A stretch of 64,000 nt of DNA from Dolomedes plantarius (Eukaryota; Arthropoda; Arachnida; Araneae; Dolomedidae). The number at the start of each line of letters is the position of its first letter. Position 1 is the first letter of the stretch. The notes beneath the pieces were generated by a model. It was not told the origin of the DNA. It worked only from the letters and a program-made list of their open reading frames with translations, and did no database searches. The position numbers were made by a program, and so were the translations under genes. The DNA lies in NCBI GenBank assembly GCA_907164885.2, contig OU015503.1:66123568-66187567 (forward strand), written 5' to 3'. Positions 45,301-55,605 of the stretch are shown in pieces.

Positions 45301-46772
45301 GTCTAAACTTATAATCGACCCGCCGTATAGGCATCCAACCTGTTTTTGATAACTTGGTCGTCGCTTGGAGCCATCCCTCGCTCCGACACTTGGTTGCAAC
45401 TAAGTTGGTAACTACGTTACTCTCTCATACTTCAATTTGGCTACCAAACCCAGGTCTCTGTCAGTGACCTGGTAGTCCACCGCAACTATATCGAGTCGCC
45501 CCATAGAGCCAATCCTAACAACCCTAACAGTAAAACATTACAACAATAATTGAGCCAATACGCTATTAACACAGTACTTTATTCAAATGGTATATACAAA
45601 ACACATAAATACAAAGGGTTACATCGAGATAAATAAACAAATTTAAGCATGAGAGCTTAGGTATCATACATATATTAAATGAAAAGTTTGACAAGTCTTA
45701 AACCTGATGGACGTGATAGTCCATCAGATCTTTAACGATTTTATTCACTACTCGGCTGCTGTAGTGATCGTTAAAGAATTTATGTTTGGTCCAGGTATGT
45801 GCATTCCTTGGCAGGTTGCTTCTATGGACTTCAAAATTACTGCAATCGAGCAGACAGTGCTCGACTGTCTGTTCCTCCCCACAATTGCAACTATCCGTCT
45901 TCCCAAAGAACTTGGCTTGGTACTGTCCAAAGCAGCCGTGTCCAGTAATCGCCTGGTTCTTCAGGAAGTCCCCTTGGACTCTGTCCAGACTTACTGTCTG
46001 GAAGATCTCATATGTATATCTGCCTTTGGTGGAGTTGTTCCACCTTTCTTGCCATTCCTTGATGGCTTCTTTCAATAGAATGCCTTTTAGTTGTCTCCTT
46101 GTCCTCTTATAAGTATTATTGATAGTGGGTAATTGAGTCGCTTTCTTTGCGACTTCGTCCACTGCTTCGTTTTTGCTGTTTCCAGCATGGGCTTTCACCC
46201 AATGCCAGGAAATGTCTAATCCTTGATTTGTTATAGTCCTTTTAAGATTATCTACCAACTGGCATTTGTAACTTTTCGATTTGAGTGCTTGGAGTGCACT
46301 CATGGAGTCGGTATAAATATCGAACTCTGCTGTTCGAGTTCTTATCGCGTCCTCTATGACCATCTCTATTGCTCTTAACTCTGCTTGATATGAGGAACTA
46401 TGATTTGAGTTCCTTTCCATTGCTTCATAGATTTTTGTTTCCCCTTTAAACTTAATCATACCAGAGCCGACTCTGTCTTCCATTTTCGATCCATCTGTAT
46501 AGTACTGGGTACTATACTCCGGCTCGAGTCTGGTTGACCAGTCGATGCTGCTGATATTCTCAACTAAGTGTATGTTATAATTTCGTACCTCGCAGCTATT
46601 GCTGTCGAGGGTTATCCCATTTATTTCGTGTGAGCCATTTTCCTTCGTTATTGAATGGAGAGTTTTCTCCATTCTGGCTTTTATGTCTAGTGGCAGACAC
46701 CCTGCTAGTACAGCTAGTGTGTCTGTCGCAACTGTTCTATAGCACTTTGTAAGCAACAACAGAAATGGTCTT
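45301..46772 (-). mobile_element. 5'-truncated LINE (R1-like) inserted in the Gypsy element
   Basis: An exact 18-bp direct repeat TGATCTGACTTTACATAA occurs at 45283-45300 and 46773-46790. On the minus strand the sequence between them holds the last part of a non-LTR retrotransposon ORF2 and a 3' untranslated tail ending GATTATAAGTTTAGAC, without a poly-A run. A perfect duplication of this size with 5' truncation is typical of target-primed reverse transcription. Family level (R1 superfamily) is judged from the RNase H plus terminal zinc-finger layout. Confidence 0.88.
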
Positions 46773-46936
46773 TGATCTGACTTTACATAAAACGATTGGC
46801 CTAAAACATCACTAAATAAATGTACATCAAAATTTCCGAAATGATTTAGATATGAGAAATAACCATACAATTCGCGCAAATGAATTACAATGAGGAAATA
46901 CAATAAACAAAAATAAAATAAAAATACAGTAAACAA
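45698..46936 (-). CDS. Fusion reading frame: Gypsy flank plus LINE RNase H and zinc finger
   Basis: The 412-codon frame starts in Gypsy 3' sequence (residues 1 to about 49, hydrophobic, beginning MFTVFLFYFC), crosses the 18-bp duplication (about residues 50-56) and continues into LINE ORF2. The LINE part opens RPFLLLLTKCYRTVATDTLA. It carries an RNase H domain with D148 (YYTDGSK), E186 (QAELRAIE), D210 (IYTDSMSAL) and D260 (NEAVDEVAKK), then a C350-x-C352-x7-H360-x4-C365 finger near the end. RNase H would remove RNA from hybrids. All four catalytic acids are kept. The first hydrophobic stretch could act as a membrane anchor if translated, but the fusion is most likely accidental. It is not an env gene. 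Confidence 0.85.
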   Translation of the reverse strand: MFTVFLFYFCLLYFLIVIHLRELYGYFSYLNHFGNFDVHLFSDVLGQSFYVKSDQRPFLLLLTKCYRTVATDTLAVLAGCLPLDIKARMEKTLHSITKENGSHEINGITLDSNSCEVRNYNIHLVENISSIDWSTRLEPEYSTQYYTDGSKMEDRVGSGMIKFKGETKIYEAMERNSNHSSSYQAELRAIEMVIEDAIRTRTAEFDIYTDSMSALQALKSKSYKCQLVDNLKRTITNQGLDISWHWVKAHAGNSKNEAVDEVAKKATQLPTINNTYKRTRRQLKGILLKEAIKEWQERWNNSTKGRYTYEIFQTVSLDRVQGDFLKNQAITGHGCFGQYQAKFFGKTDSCNCGEEQTVEHCLLDCSNFEVHRSNLPRNAHTWTKHKFFNDHYSSRVVNKIVKDLMDYHVHQV

Positions 46937-46967
46937 TTATGAATAAAAAGAAAAAACGTTTAATCCC

Positions 46968-49900
46968 TCATCCTGGTGAGTAGGATTTCATTAGATCGGC
47001 AGACGAGGAGGTCAATCTAGGACCCTCGTGGTTACCTACTTTCTCTAACTCGTATCTTTCTCTAGGCTTTACTTCGATAACTCTATATGGTCCTAAAAAT
47101 TTAGGCCTTAGCTTCAAGCCTGTTCCAAATTGTGTTCTTCGGATGACTACTAGATCTCCCTGCTGATACTCAGGGGCCTTCTTGCATTTCTTATCGTAGG
47201 TTCTTTTATTCTCGGCCTGGATCTTCTGAATGTTTCTTTTAGCATCTTGTCGTAATTGGTTTCTTTGCTCTTGAAATTCTTCCACCATCTCTTCCATTAG
47301 CAGATTTTTTAGGTGAAGGTCCTCCTTATTTCTCATGATGACGCCAGTTAATAGTTCAAATGGAGACCATTTAGTACTTCGGTTGGAGGTGCTGTTTAGA
47401 ATTCTTTGCAATGGGTCTACGAATTTGTACCACTTGGTAGGATCGACGATGGACATCTTGGTCAAAACAGGGATAAGAGTTCGGTGGATTCTCTCCACTT
47501 GACCGTTTCCTCGCGGTACGCCAGTGGTGATCTGCAGATGTTGGATGTTCTCTTCGGTACAATAGTCACTAAATACTTTGGAGATGAAAGCAGAACCGCG
47601 ATCTGTTATTATTCTTTGGGGATTGCCGAAAGTCTTTTGTTGCAATTTCAATTTATCGAGGGCATCTTCTGCGGTGGTAGATCTTACGGGATACAGCCAG
47701 GTGAACTTCGTGAAGGCGTCGACTATTGTGAGGATATGTTGGTACCTTTTGTTGGTAGAGGGCATAGGACCAATGAAATCTACGTGATAGGTGCTTAACG
47801 GTACATCTTCTTTCGGAATAGGGTATAGGAAACCTTCTTTTTTCCCACTCTTTCTGTTGGTTAAAATACACGGTACACAGTTAACGATCACGTTTTGCAC
47901 TTGTCTGCTTAAATTAGGTATGAAAAATTCTCGTTTAACTATTTCTTCTGTTTTTGCAGCTGCGAAGTGTCCTTTCTCATGAGCTAGCTTGATTAGCTCA
48001 GTTTGCATATCTCTTGGTACTACTATTAATTCACGGCCATCTACGTATTTGTATAATATTTCGTTTTTAATGAAGAAGTCTGAACTAGGGTTTGTTTCAA
48101 TCAGTGATTTAAAATTTTGAGTGTTTTCGTCTCCTTGTTGAGCTCTTTTCAATCTGGCGGTGAGAGTATCGCTTGTAATTATGGCGACGGGGTATCTGCT
48201 TAAAGCGTCTACATGTTGCATTCTCTGGCCGGGTCGATGCACAATTTCGTAATCATAATTTTCCAACAGTAGTGCCCATCTCGCTATACGAGTAACTAAA
48301 TCTTTTTTGTCCATAGTCTTTTGAAAAGCTGAACAGTCCGTTATGATTTTGAAATGTTGCCCTAGAAGGTAGATTCGAAATTTCTTTAAAGCGGTGACAA
48401 CAGCAAGAACTTCCAGTTCATAGCTACTGTATTTCTCCTCGGCTGGAGTAGTTTTCTGCGACATGTATTGAACAGGGTGTAATTTTCCGTCATCCGCTTC
48501 CTGGAGCAAAACAGCACCATATCCTTGTTGGCTTGCATCGGTGTGTAGTTCGGTCCTTTTCCCTTGCTGAAAAATGCTTAAAACGGGACTTTCAGTTAAT
48601 AGTTTCTTGAGCTTTTCGAATGCTTCAATTTGGGCTTGTTCGAATACAAATGGATTGTCTTTTCTTGTTAGATCACTCAGAGGTTTCGCTATTTTAGAGT
48701 ACGTGGGAATAAATTTTCGAAAGTAGCCGGTTAGTCCTAAAAAACTCTGGATTTGCTTGACCGTTGTTGGCACTGGGAACTTCTTGACGGCTATCGTCTT
48801 TGCAATTGATGGGCGTATTGTTCCGTTTTCGACGACGTGACCCAAAAATTCGACTTTTCTACTTAGGAATCGACATTTCTCAAATTTAATTTCTAAGCCA
48901 TACTTCGAAGCAACTTCAAACACTTTCTTTAGTTTTTCTAAACCTTCTTCTTCATCTTTTGCCGGAATTATCAAATCGTCCATGTAAATTACTACAATAC
49001 CTTTTCGCATTAGTTCTCGAAAAATACTGTACACATATCTTTGGAATACGCTGGGACTAGTGCTTAGGCCGAAAGGTACTTTATTGAACTCGAATTGTCC
49101 GTCTGGAACAACGAAGGAGGTGAGATGTTTGCAGTCTTCATTGACATCGACATGGAAAAATCCATTTCTCAAATCTAACGTAGTGTACACCTTGGCTTCT
49201 TGGAGTTTATCTAATACGTCTTCTATCAACGGCAATGGAAAACGATCCTTGACTAATTTCCGATTCAACTTTCTATAGTCCACACACAATCTAGTGGTGC
49301 CATCTTTTTTCTTGACTAGCACAATTGGACTCGCATATTCGGATGAGCTTGGTCTTATAATTCCTTGTTCAAGCCATTCGTCGACTTGCTTGTTGACTGC
49401 TTGGTTCTCGGTAAAGGATAAGCGACGTGCAGGCTGGTAAACCGGTATGTCATCTTTCAAAATAATCCTCATGGACACGTTTGTCGTTTCGGTCTTATTT
49501 GGCTTATATTTGGAGATCAATTCAAACAGTTCTTTTCTTATTCGTGGATTGCTAACATGTTTGATTTCAATTTCGTCTTCAGTTTTCGCTTCGTATACTT
49601 GCGTGTGCATGAACCAAGTTTTATCTTCATATTTACGGAACTGAACACTTTCTTTGTCGAAGAAGACGGAGGCTTGTTCCAAAATATCTGATCCGATTAC
49701 TGCATGAAATTCTAAACACGGCGTAGGTACGATGTGCCACGTGAGGGAATATTCTTTTCCATCCAATTCAATTTTCCGTTGGAACGACCCTTTTGTTTTG
49801 ACTTCGTACTTCCCTAATCCAGATAACACTACTATGTCTTTCGAGAGTTCTGAGGGTTCGATTATTCCTTCGCACATATCTTCACGAATGAGTGTCGCTG

Positions 49901-51143
49901 AACTGCCGGTATCGATGAGAGCTTCAAAAGTCTTGTTACCCATGGTTATTTTCTTCGTTTTAACTCTTTCTTGAGAGATTCGTGAGCAGACTTGAACCGG
50001 AGAGCTTGCAGATTTATTAATGTTTGGGTTTTTGGGTCGCTTTGTACAATCTACGGCATAATGACCCTGTCCTTTGCAGTAGCTACTGATTAGTTGCTTA
50101 TTTCTTCCGGCGTAAGGAGTTCCGTTCGATTGAAAGTATTTTTTATAATGCCTATTGTTCCCAATTTGGAAATGTTCAGGTCTTCGAGAATAAGTATCGC
50201 TAGATCCTCTGGCTTCATATTTTCCTTTCGCGAATGAGTTGTATGACTTCGGTTTTAATGTTCTTCGGACATCTTCATATTCTTCAAATTTTTTAGCTAG
50301 TTCGGAAGGTGAGTTAATAGTAGACCATTCGTCTAGAAAATGTTGCTGAAACTCGTAAGGTGCTTTCTTCTTAATTTGATCGGCTATAATTAACTCTCGT
50401 AGTTGATCGAAGGTTTCTATTTTCAAACCGGAAGTCCATCCGTCGAAATACGTCTGCAGTTCGTAGTGAAAATCTTGCCATGTTCGCTCATCAGATTTTT
50501 GGTGAGATACAAATAGTTGACGAAGTTTTTCCGGAGACAACTTAAATCTTTTCAATAGTAAATTCTTGACGTGGTCGTAATCATTACATTTGTCCGCTGG
50601 TTCTCTTGCGATCAGATGAGCAACGTCAATGGGTATCAATCCTATCAGTCTCTGTACCCAATCTTTCTTCGGCAAAAATATCAATTCTGCGTGCCGTTCA
50701 AATAAGGTGAGGTTCAAGCTGATGTCATCCTTCATATTAAACTTATGGAAAGTTTCGTGAATCAATTTATTCGGCGCTTGGACGTTTTCGGCGTTGTTCG
50801 TCGTATTGACAATCTGTTGAGCCTGCATTCGTAATTTCTCGAGTTCATGTAATCGCTCTTCTCGCTTCTGTTCAATTTCTCTATTTTCTGCTTCTCGGCG
50901 TAATTTTTCTTCTTTTTCTTCTGCTTCTCGGCGTAATTTCTCTTCTTTTTCTTCTGCTTCTCGGCGTACGCGTTCCTCAGCTATGCTATCGATCAGTATT
51001 TTGACATCTTCCTCTACGTAATTTGGACTTTTCACGATCAGTTCTTTTATTCGAAGTTTAGTTGAACCCTCTTGGATACTTAACGACAATTCTGAGGCGA
51101 GTTCTATCAGGTCTTCCCTTTCCTTAGACAGAAGAAATGCCAT
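46968..51143 (-). CDS. Gypsy Gag-Pol polyprotein, intact, 1391 residues
   Basis: One frame encodes the whole replication machinery. Residues 54-105 form a charged coiled coil with repeated RREAEEKEEKL. Gag core follows at about 130-295. A knuckle at 355-366 (YCKGQGHYAVDC) has Ser where the first Cys of CCHC is expected. Protease: LIDTGSSATLI at about 409-419. Reverse transcriptase: about 565-760 with VIYMDDLI (YMDD at 720-723). RNase H: from about 865 (ELHTDAS). Integrase: zinc site H1055, H1059, C1089, C1092, and core D1122, D1181, E1217 (DD35E), then GPYRVIEV near 1351. There are no stops or shifts. The start at 51143 gives a typical Gag N terminus. Gag and Pol share one frame, so their ratio would need processing or another mechanism. 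Likely recently active. Confidence 0.95.
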   Translation of the reverse strand: MAFLLSKEREDLIELASELSLSIQEGSTKLRIKELIVKSPNYVEEDVKILIDSIAEERVRREAEEKEEKLRREAEEKEEKLRREAENREIEQKREERLHELEKLRMQAQQIVNTTNNAENVQAPNKLIHETFHKFNMKDDISLNLTLFERHAELIFLPKKDWVQRLIGLIPIDVAHLIAREPADKCNDYDHVKNLLLKRFKLSPEKLRQLFVSHQKSDERTWQDFHYELQTYFDGWTSGLKIETFDQLRELIIADQIKKKAPYEFQQHFLDEWSTINSPSELAKKFEEYEDVRRTLKPKSYNSFAKGKYEARGSSDTYSRRPEHFQIGNNRHYKKYFQSNGTPYAGRNKQLISSYCKGQGHYAVDCTKRPKNPNINKSASSPVQVCSRISQERVKTKKITMGNKTFEALIDTGSSATLIREDMCEGIIEPSELSKDIVVLSGLGKYEVKTKGSFQRKIELDGKEYSLTWHIVPTPCLEFHAVIGSDILEQASVFFDKESVQFRKYEDKTWFMHTQVYEAKTEDEIEIKHVSNPRIRKELFELISKYKPNKTETTNVSMRIILKDDIPVYQPARRLSFTENQAVNKQVDEWLEQGIIRPSSSEYASPIVLVKKKDGTTRLCVDYRKLNRKLVKDRFPLPLIEDVLDKLQEAKVYTTLDLRNGFFHVDVNEDCKHLTSFVVPDGQFEFNKVPFGLSTSPSVFQRYVYSIFRELMRKGIVVIYMDDLIIPAKDEEEGLEKLKKVFEVASKYGLEIKFEKCRFLSRKVEFLGHVVENGTIRPSIAKTIAVKKFPVPTTVKQIQSFLGLTGYFRKFIPTYSKIAKPLSDLTRKDNPFVFEQAQIEAFEKLKKLLTESPVLSIFQQGKRTELHTDASQQGYGAVLLQEADDGKLHPVQYMSQKTTPAEEKYSSYELEVLAVVTALKKFRIYLLGQHFKIITDCSAFQKTMDKKDLVTRIARWALLLENYDYEIVHRPGQRMQHVDALSRYPVAIITSDTLTARLKRAQQGDENTQNFKSLIETNPSSDFFIKNEILYKYVDGRELIVVPRDMQTELIKLAHEKGHFAAAKTEEIVKREFFIPNLSRQVQNVIVNCVPCILTNRKSGKKEGFLYPIPKEDVPLSTYHVDFIGPMPSTNKRYQHILTIVDAFTKFTWLYPVRSTTAEDALDKLKLQQKTFGNPQRIITDRGSAFISKVFSDYCTEENIQHLQITTGVPRGNGQVERIHRTLIPVLTKMSIVDPTKWYKFVDPLQRILNSTSNRSTKWSPFELLTGVIMRNKEDLHLKNLLMEEMVEEFQEQRNQLRQDAKRNIQKIQAENKRTYDKKCKKAPEYQQGDLVVIRRTQFGTGLKLRPKFLGPYRVIEVKPRERYELEKVGNHEGPRLTSSSADLMKSYSPG

Positions 51144-52256
51144 TTCGTATAAAAATAAATCGGAGTGGTAACCCAGAGAACAAATTTAATTTAAAACTTA
51201 GTTCAATATTTCTTCAAAACTTATTCTCAATGTGAGAAATTTATTTAGTCGCACTTAAAAAAAAAACTCTTGCTCAACCAGGAAGAAAGATAAAACGTGA
51301 ACAACAAAATGCAATCTCTTACGATATTCGAATAAAACAAACAAATATTAGAAACTTCTGAAATCCGAAAATGGCACTAAAAACATATGCATAAACAACT
51401 TTTCAATTATTCACAATACCCAATTATTCATAAACAACTTTTAAAAAATATATCCCGTTCTGGTTTCAAAAGATCAATAAAAGAACATTATTTGAACTCA
51501 TGGTTTCACACAAAATGCAAAACATCCTTTCTCAGCATTAGACTAAACAGAAGGAGAAATATAAATACTCATCACTTTTCCCGCCACCTGTCGCGACAGC
51601 TATTCGCCTAATGTCTGCAAACGAGAGGAAATTATTTTTTCATTTTATTACTCAACTGTTACATCTGACAGAAAACAAACACTCTGAGGGAAAAACTTTA
51701 GCTTTTCAATGTTCTATATCGAACAAGGCTGTATACCATAAAAATGGGTTAATTGATATCAGAAAAAGGTTAAATATTTAAATATAGACTATTCTTAATT
51801 TATAAACATGGAAAGATAAATATTCAAATGAAATTTCGACACTTATATATTTCATACAACGTAATTATAATATCTCTCGAATAATATGACTATGTTAATA
51901 CAATCAATGTATTGGCGATTGTTCTTTGGCGTTGTTTCCTTGGCTTAATAATAAACATCACTGACCTGGCGATGACGATTTCTCGGCGATTGATGTTCTG
52001 TCCCTCTTTCGCTGGCGGGCTGATTTCTTTGGCGAATCTGTTAGCTGTGGACTTAAAAAAATACATTAGCATAGGACGTTGGTCTGTGAGCGAAAACCGA
52101 AAAAGGTGAACCCGAAAGGAAAAAATGCTCTTAGTTAAAAATAAAATTATTTCAAACCGAAAACGGAAGTAAAAGTATAAAATTATTTAAACCGAACACA
52201 AAAGTAAAAGTAAGGATGTTCCTAGGCAAATGCCTAATATAAGGAAGCAGGTTTTA

Positions 52257-52274
52257 ATCCGGGCCGGGGCCCCA
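52257..52274 (-). other. Primer-binding site of the Gypsy element
   Basis: Three bases inside the 5' LTR the minus strand reads TGGGGCCCCGGCCCGGAT. It starts with TGG, complementary to a tRNA CCA end. I cannot assign the tRNA from memory. Confidence 0.6.
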
Positions 52275-52277
52275 ATT

Positions 52278-52695
52278 TGTAGGACGGCGTCTAGGGGTAA
52301 GTAACTTTACGGAAAGAATTATACGAAAGGAATAAAAAGATTAATATCTAAACTAACATTTTATTTACTTTTAAACACATAAAGAAAAGACATCACGCTA
52401 TTTACAATTTACAAAGTTACGAGGAAGGTAAATTAAGGTTTTACTACAGAGCATGGTTCACCTGTGAGATGGGGACTCCGAAATATCCCAATTCGTTTAG
52501 CGAATTCGATAAAAACGCGACGCGGGAAAGGCACGACTTTACTCGTCCATGTCAGCGGGGGGTCTGCGAGTGAGCTCCTAATGCTCTCCGAAAAGGTGAC
52601 GTCATGCGCGTGCAAAGCTTTCCTATTGGACGCTCAAGCCCAACGGAATAAAATTCGTTCAGGTCGAAGTCTCCATCTCACACAAATCAATTTTC

Positions 52696-52699
<4 letters not shown>
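52278..52699 (-). repeat. 5' LTR of the Gypsy element
   Basis: 422 bp, identical to the left LTR except for G at 52526. It would carry the promoter for the genomic RNA. It is followed immediately by the resumed (TA)n tract. Confidence 0.95.

Positions 52700-52742
<43 letters not shown>
52700..52742. repeat. (TA)n tract, right half
   Basis: Continuation of the tract split by the Gypsy insertion. Confidence 0.95.
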
Positions 52743-52744
<2 letters not shown>

Positions 52745-52745
52745 T

Positions 52746-53210
52746 TGTCACGGCTCTATCGCCGCACACCCATCTAAAACACTCTACTTACTCTAAATGC
52801 AATCATCAAACAGTAGACCGGTGGAAGAACTAATACTGAATTAACTTTTAAACACCTCTTTATTAATTAACATTAATCAAATACCCAATTAATCCAGCTA
52901 AATTGCCATTTTCCATCATCTCACAGTCCACACGACAGACGCGCGTCTATCAAAGATTTCCCCGAACTGCGTAATTTCTTTCTCTTCCGTTATACGTCAC
53001 ATAGGCGTAGACCCTCTTCTAGAGCCCCCGCCCCCTCTGCTCGAACATCCGATGGTTATGTAAGATACGCGCGTGTGCGAACGAATGACCCTGAACTATT
53101 TCGCTGCGAAACACACTCACTTCCTGAATTTGACCACACTAGAAATTTAATAGAAAAATTACTGTTTAACGCTCATTAATATTATTAACTATAGCTTATG
53201 CTTTAATAAT

Positions 53211-53212
<2 letters not shown>
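52746..53212 (-). repeat. LTR-like block, unconfirmed
   Basis: It begins TGTCACGGCTCTATCGCCGC and ends before ATCACACACATATA. Its higher GC content and TTTATT (AATAAA on the minus strand) are compatible with an LTR lying between two TA tracts. No second copy or target duplication was found, so this may be ordinary sequence. Confidence 0.3.

Positions 53213-53283
<71 letters not shown>
53213..53283. repeat. (CA)(TA)n(TG)n compound microsatellite
   Basis: CACACA, then about 40 bp of TA, then about 25 bp of TG, then GCGCGCG. Alternating purine-pyrimidine throughout, a candidate for Z-DNA or cruciform formation. Confidence 0.95.
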
Positions 53284-53291
<8 letters not shown>

Positions 53292-54559
53292 TAGCGTTAC
53301 TTGTACAACTTATGCATTTAGTACGCTACATTGAATGTATGATAAAAATCAGGTATGAGCAGATGACTTTGCTCATAAGGGATTTTTTTATTAGAAGTTC
53401 AACATTAGACATTTAATTGAATTAAAATTAGCTGGGAAGGACAAATCTGTAAAGCAGACAGAATTTGTAATATTTGTATACTTCTATATCGTTTAGGCGG
53501 CATAAAATAATACTTTATCACCAATATAAAAAATGTATTCAACCGAAGATCTGTCTCCGCAGATAAAAATAGTCTGTTATAAGAGTCCATTAAAACGGTC
53601 CTTTCAGTAAACACGCACTCAGCGTTCAAGGCCGGAGAAAACAAAAAAGCAAAACAGATCTTGAAATAAACATTACAATACATCATCATCTAACATAAAT
53701 GCTGAGTCATGCAGGTCAAAAGTTGGACGATAAATGTGGTTTGGGCTGAGATGAATGATGACAGATGGGCGGTGAGAAAATGATGACGAAAGTTGTGTTT
53801 GTTTTGCAATGGTGTGATGGAAGAAATCGAACGTAAGAAGGAAAGGCTGATGTTTGAAATGAAAATGCCTGGAAATCAGCAATGTATTGAAGCATGACGT
53901 ATGAACATTTGATGGAGAGAGTCTATGTAAGAATTTTAGAAAGTAAAATATGATTGAATATTTCAGAGACTTGTATCACTGAGTGGTTCTCAATATGCTT
54001 TTTTATTGTACCGTTTGGTAACGACTAAAATACTAATCTAGATTTTGAATTTAGAAAGTGTTAGAGTAAAAGAGGCAACTGCGTTATTATATATATAATA
54101 GCGGTTGTCTCTGTATAACACTTCCGGGCTGTACTCATCTTTCAATTGAAGCCCTCAGTATACAAACGGCCGGTTAGGCTTAATTTCAATTTCAGATGTG
54201 GATCAGAATTTTTTCTAACCTAAAAACTAATATCTTCTCCATCAGCCTATTTTTCTATAAAACATTCAGAACTAAAAAAAATTGGATGCTTTTAGCTGTA
54301 TATTTAACAGTTTTTAAAAATCTGTTTACTTTTGTGATGAATTCTGAAAGTAAACAAACTTGAATGTGAATGAATCAAGTAGCTCAAGTATTCATATCGC
54401 GTAGTGAGCTGTAAAAAACTGGATGGCAGTCTACTACTCCAATGAAAAACTAAATAAATAAAAAATAATGAAAGGGTTTGATTTTACAAGGTGTAGATTA
54501 AATGCAATATTGTTAGATAATTCAGGATATTTTTTAACTTTCATATACTTTTTCCATTA
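53284..54559. other. Intergenic stretch, no gene assigned
   Basis: Two minus-strand frames (53405-53689 and 53673-53882) overlap head to tail but encode nothing I recognise. The second is rich in His, Phe and Ser. AT-rich elsewhere. Confidence 0.4.
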
Positions 54560-54581
54560 TGACGTCATTATTATGACGTCA
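54560..54581. promoter_or_regulatory. Pair of CRE-like palindromes
   Basis: TGACGTCA occurs at 54560-54567 and 54574-54581, 14 bp apart, followed by ATGACGG and TGTGACGG half-site-like words. It lies directly upstream of a solo LTR. Binding by CREB/ATF-type factors is possible from the motif; no gene is known downstream. Confidence 0.55.
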
Positions 54582-54595
54582 AAATGACGGGTTAC

Positions 54596-55010
54596 TGTGA
54601 CGGATAGCGGGTTGAAAATCCTTTTTTTTTCCAAACTAGAACCAGCTCTTTTAAAAACATGTAGTTTATTATAAGACGGAGCACAGCACGGACAAGTACA
54701 AGAGACGATATATATAACAGGTAGAAGAACAATATTTACAGGAACAAATTATCAACGTAACCTCAACGCTCTAAAGCAAATACCAGCTACGTTCGGAGTC
54801 TTCAATCACCTCCGAACTTTTCTCTCTAAAAAATATATATATGACACGACCGGAGTCTGCAATCACCTCCGTCGTTCTCTGTCACAGCTTCTCAGATACG
54901 TCTGGAGTCTGCAATCACCCCCAGCGTTCTCCCTAGTACCCCTAGTACCTCCCTAGTACGCTACGATAGGGGGCGTTATTCTTTGTTATAGTCACTCGCC
55001 TGTCTCTACA
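54596..55010 (-). repeat. Solo LTR with 5-bp target duplication
   Basis: TGTGACGGATAGCGG to CGCCTGTCTCTACA gives TG...CA ends. GTTAC is directly repeated on both sides (54591-54595 and 55011-55015). Inside, GGAGTC(T/G)(G/T)CAATCACC-like phrases occur three times at intervals of about 60-70 bp. No internal retroelement genes remain, so the element was lost by LTR-LTR recombination. Orientation is uncertain. Confidence 0.82.
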
Positions 55011-55015
55011 GTTAC

Positions 55016-55492
55016 CATCTAGTGTTAAAATAGTTCCATAGACCGGGAAAATAGAGATTTATTAATAGTCGGTCAAATATATACAAGCTACAACACAGAT
55101 AGACACAGACTGACTGGTAAGGTCAAGGCAGTTCGTTTCACGAGGGACCAGGCTAGAAGCTAAAAGACAGCCCAGTCTTAAACCTCGAACGGAAATGAAA
55201 AATTGAAACATATAGACGGGTTTCGAAAATGAAGTTTGTCAAGAGGCGACAGAATTTGGAAGGAGAAACACGGCAGCTGCGAAGATAAAAAAACTGTCCA
55301 GGCAGATACCGATGCGAGAAATCCGTTACCACAGAATATTGTGGCCAAACGAAGAACGAAAAATGTACCTTGACGATGAGAAAATGCCGGATGAAATTAA
55401 AAATAAAATTTTAATGACTGCAGAAACTGAGATGGAATATGGAACAACTACCGCCATCTATCGACGGGGCGAGAAACCAAAAGACTGACTGG
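55016..55492. other. Non-coding stretch with a short open frame
   Basis: Around 55373-55490 a frame without ATG reads DEKMPDEIKNKILMTAETEM and ends RGEKPKD before a stop. It may be retroelement debris, but I cannot place it in a family. Confidence 0.35.
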
Positions 55493-55605
55493 TACCATAG
55501 GACCATAGGACCATAGGAAAATTGTCTAACTGCACTTTCTGGGCTATGTCATCTAGTGCAGGCTTTCGGATGGTGAGTAGCGGGGAACCATCATAGGACA
55601 GAAAG
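55493..55605 (-). repeat. Dispersed repeat, inverted relative at 44.44-44.56 kb
   Basis: Phrases CCTATGGTCCTAT, AGTGCAG, GGGC and CTGCACTAG, plus GATGGTTC and CTTTCTG, occur in the same order on opposite strands over about 113 bp. Probably part of a small mobile element whose ends I cannot define. Confidence 0.7.

Larger units (their letters stand above)
44830..52699 (-). mobile_element. Gypsy-type LTR retrotransposon, nearly pristine, with nested LINE
   Basis: Two 422-bp LTRs (44830-45251 and 52278-52699) bracket one long Gag-Pol frame, with a primer-binding site inside the right LTR. Both LTRs begin TGTAGGACGG and end TTTTCTACA and differ only at 45078 (A) versus 52526 (G). That implies a recent insertion, because LTRs are identical when integrated. 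The leader between 52256 and 51144 has no gene. No env gene is present. The coding frame after pol comes from a LINE inserted later (45301-46772). No polypurine tract is visible beside the left LTR, which is odd for a young element. Confidence 0.95.

Noticed and set aside
45698..46936. Env-like gene of the Gypsy element
   Set aside because: No signal for a surface protein. The domains are LINE RNase H and a zinc finger, bounded by an 18-bp target duplication.
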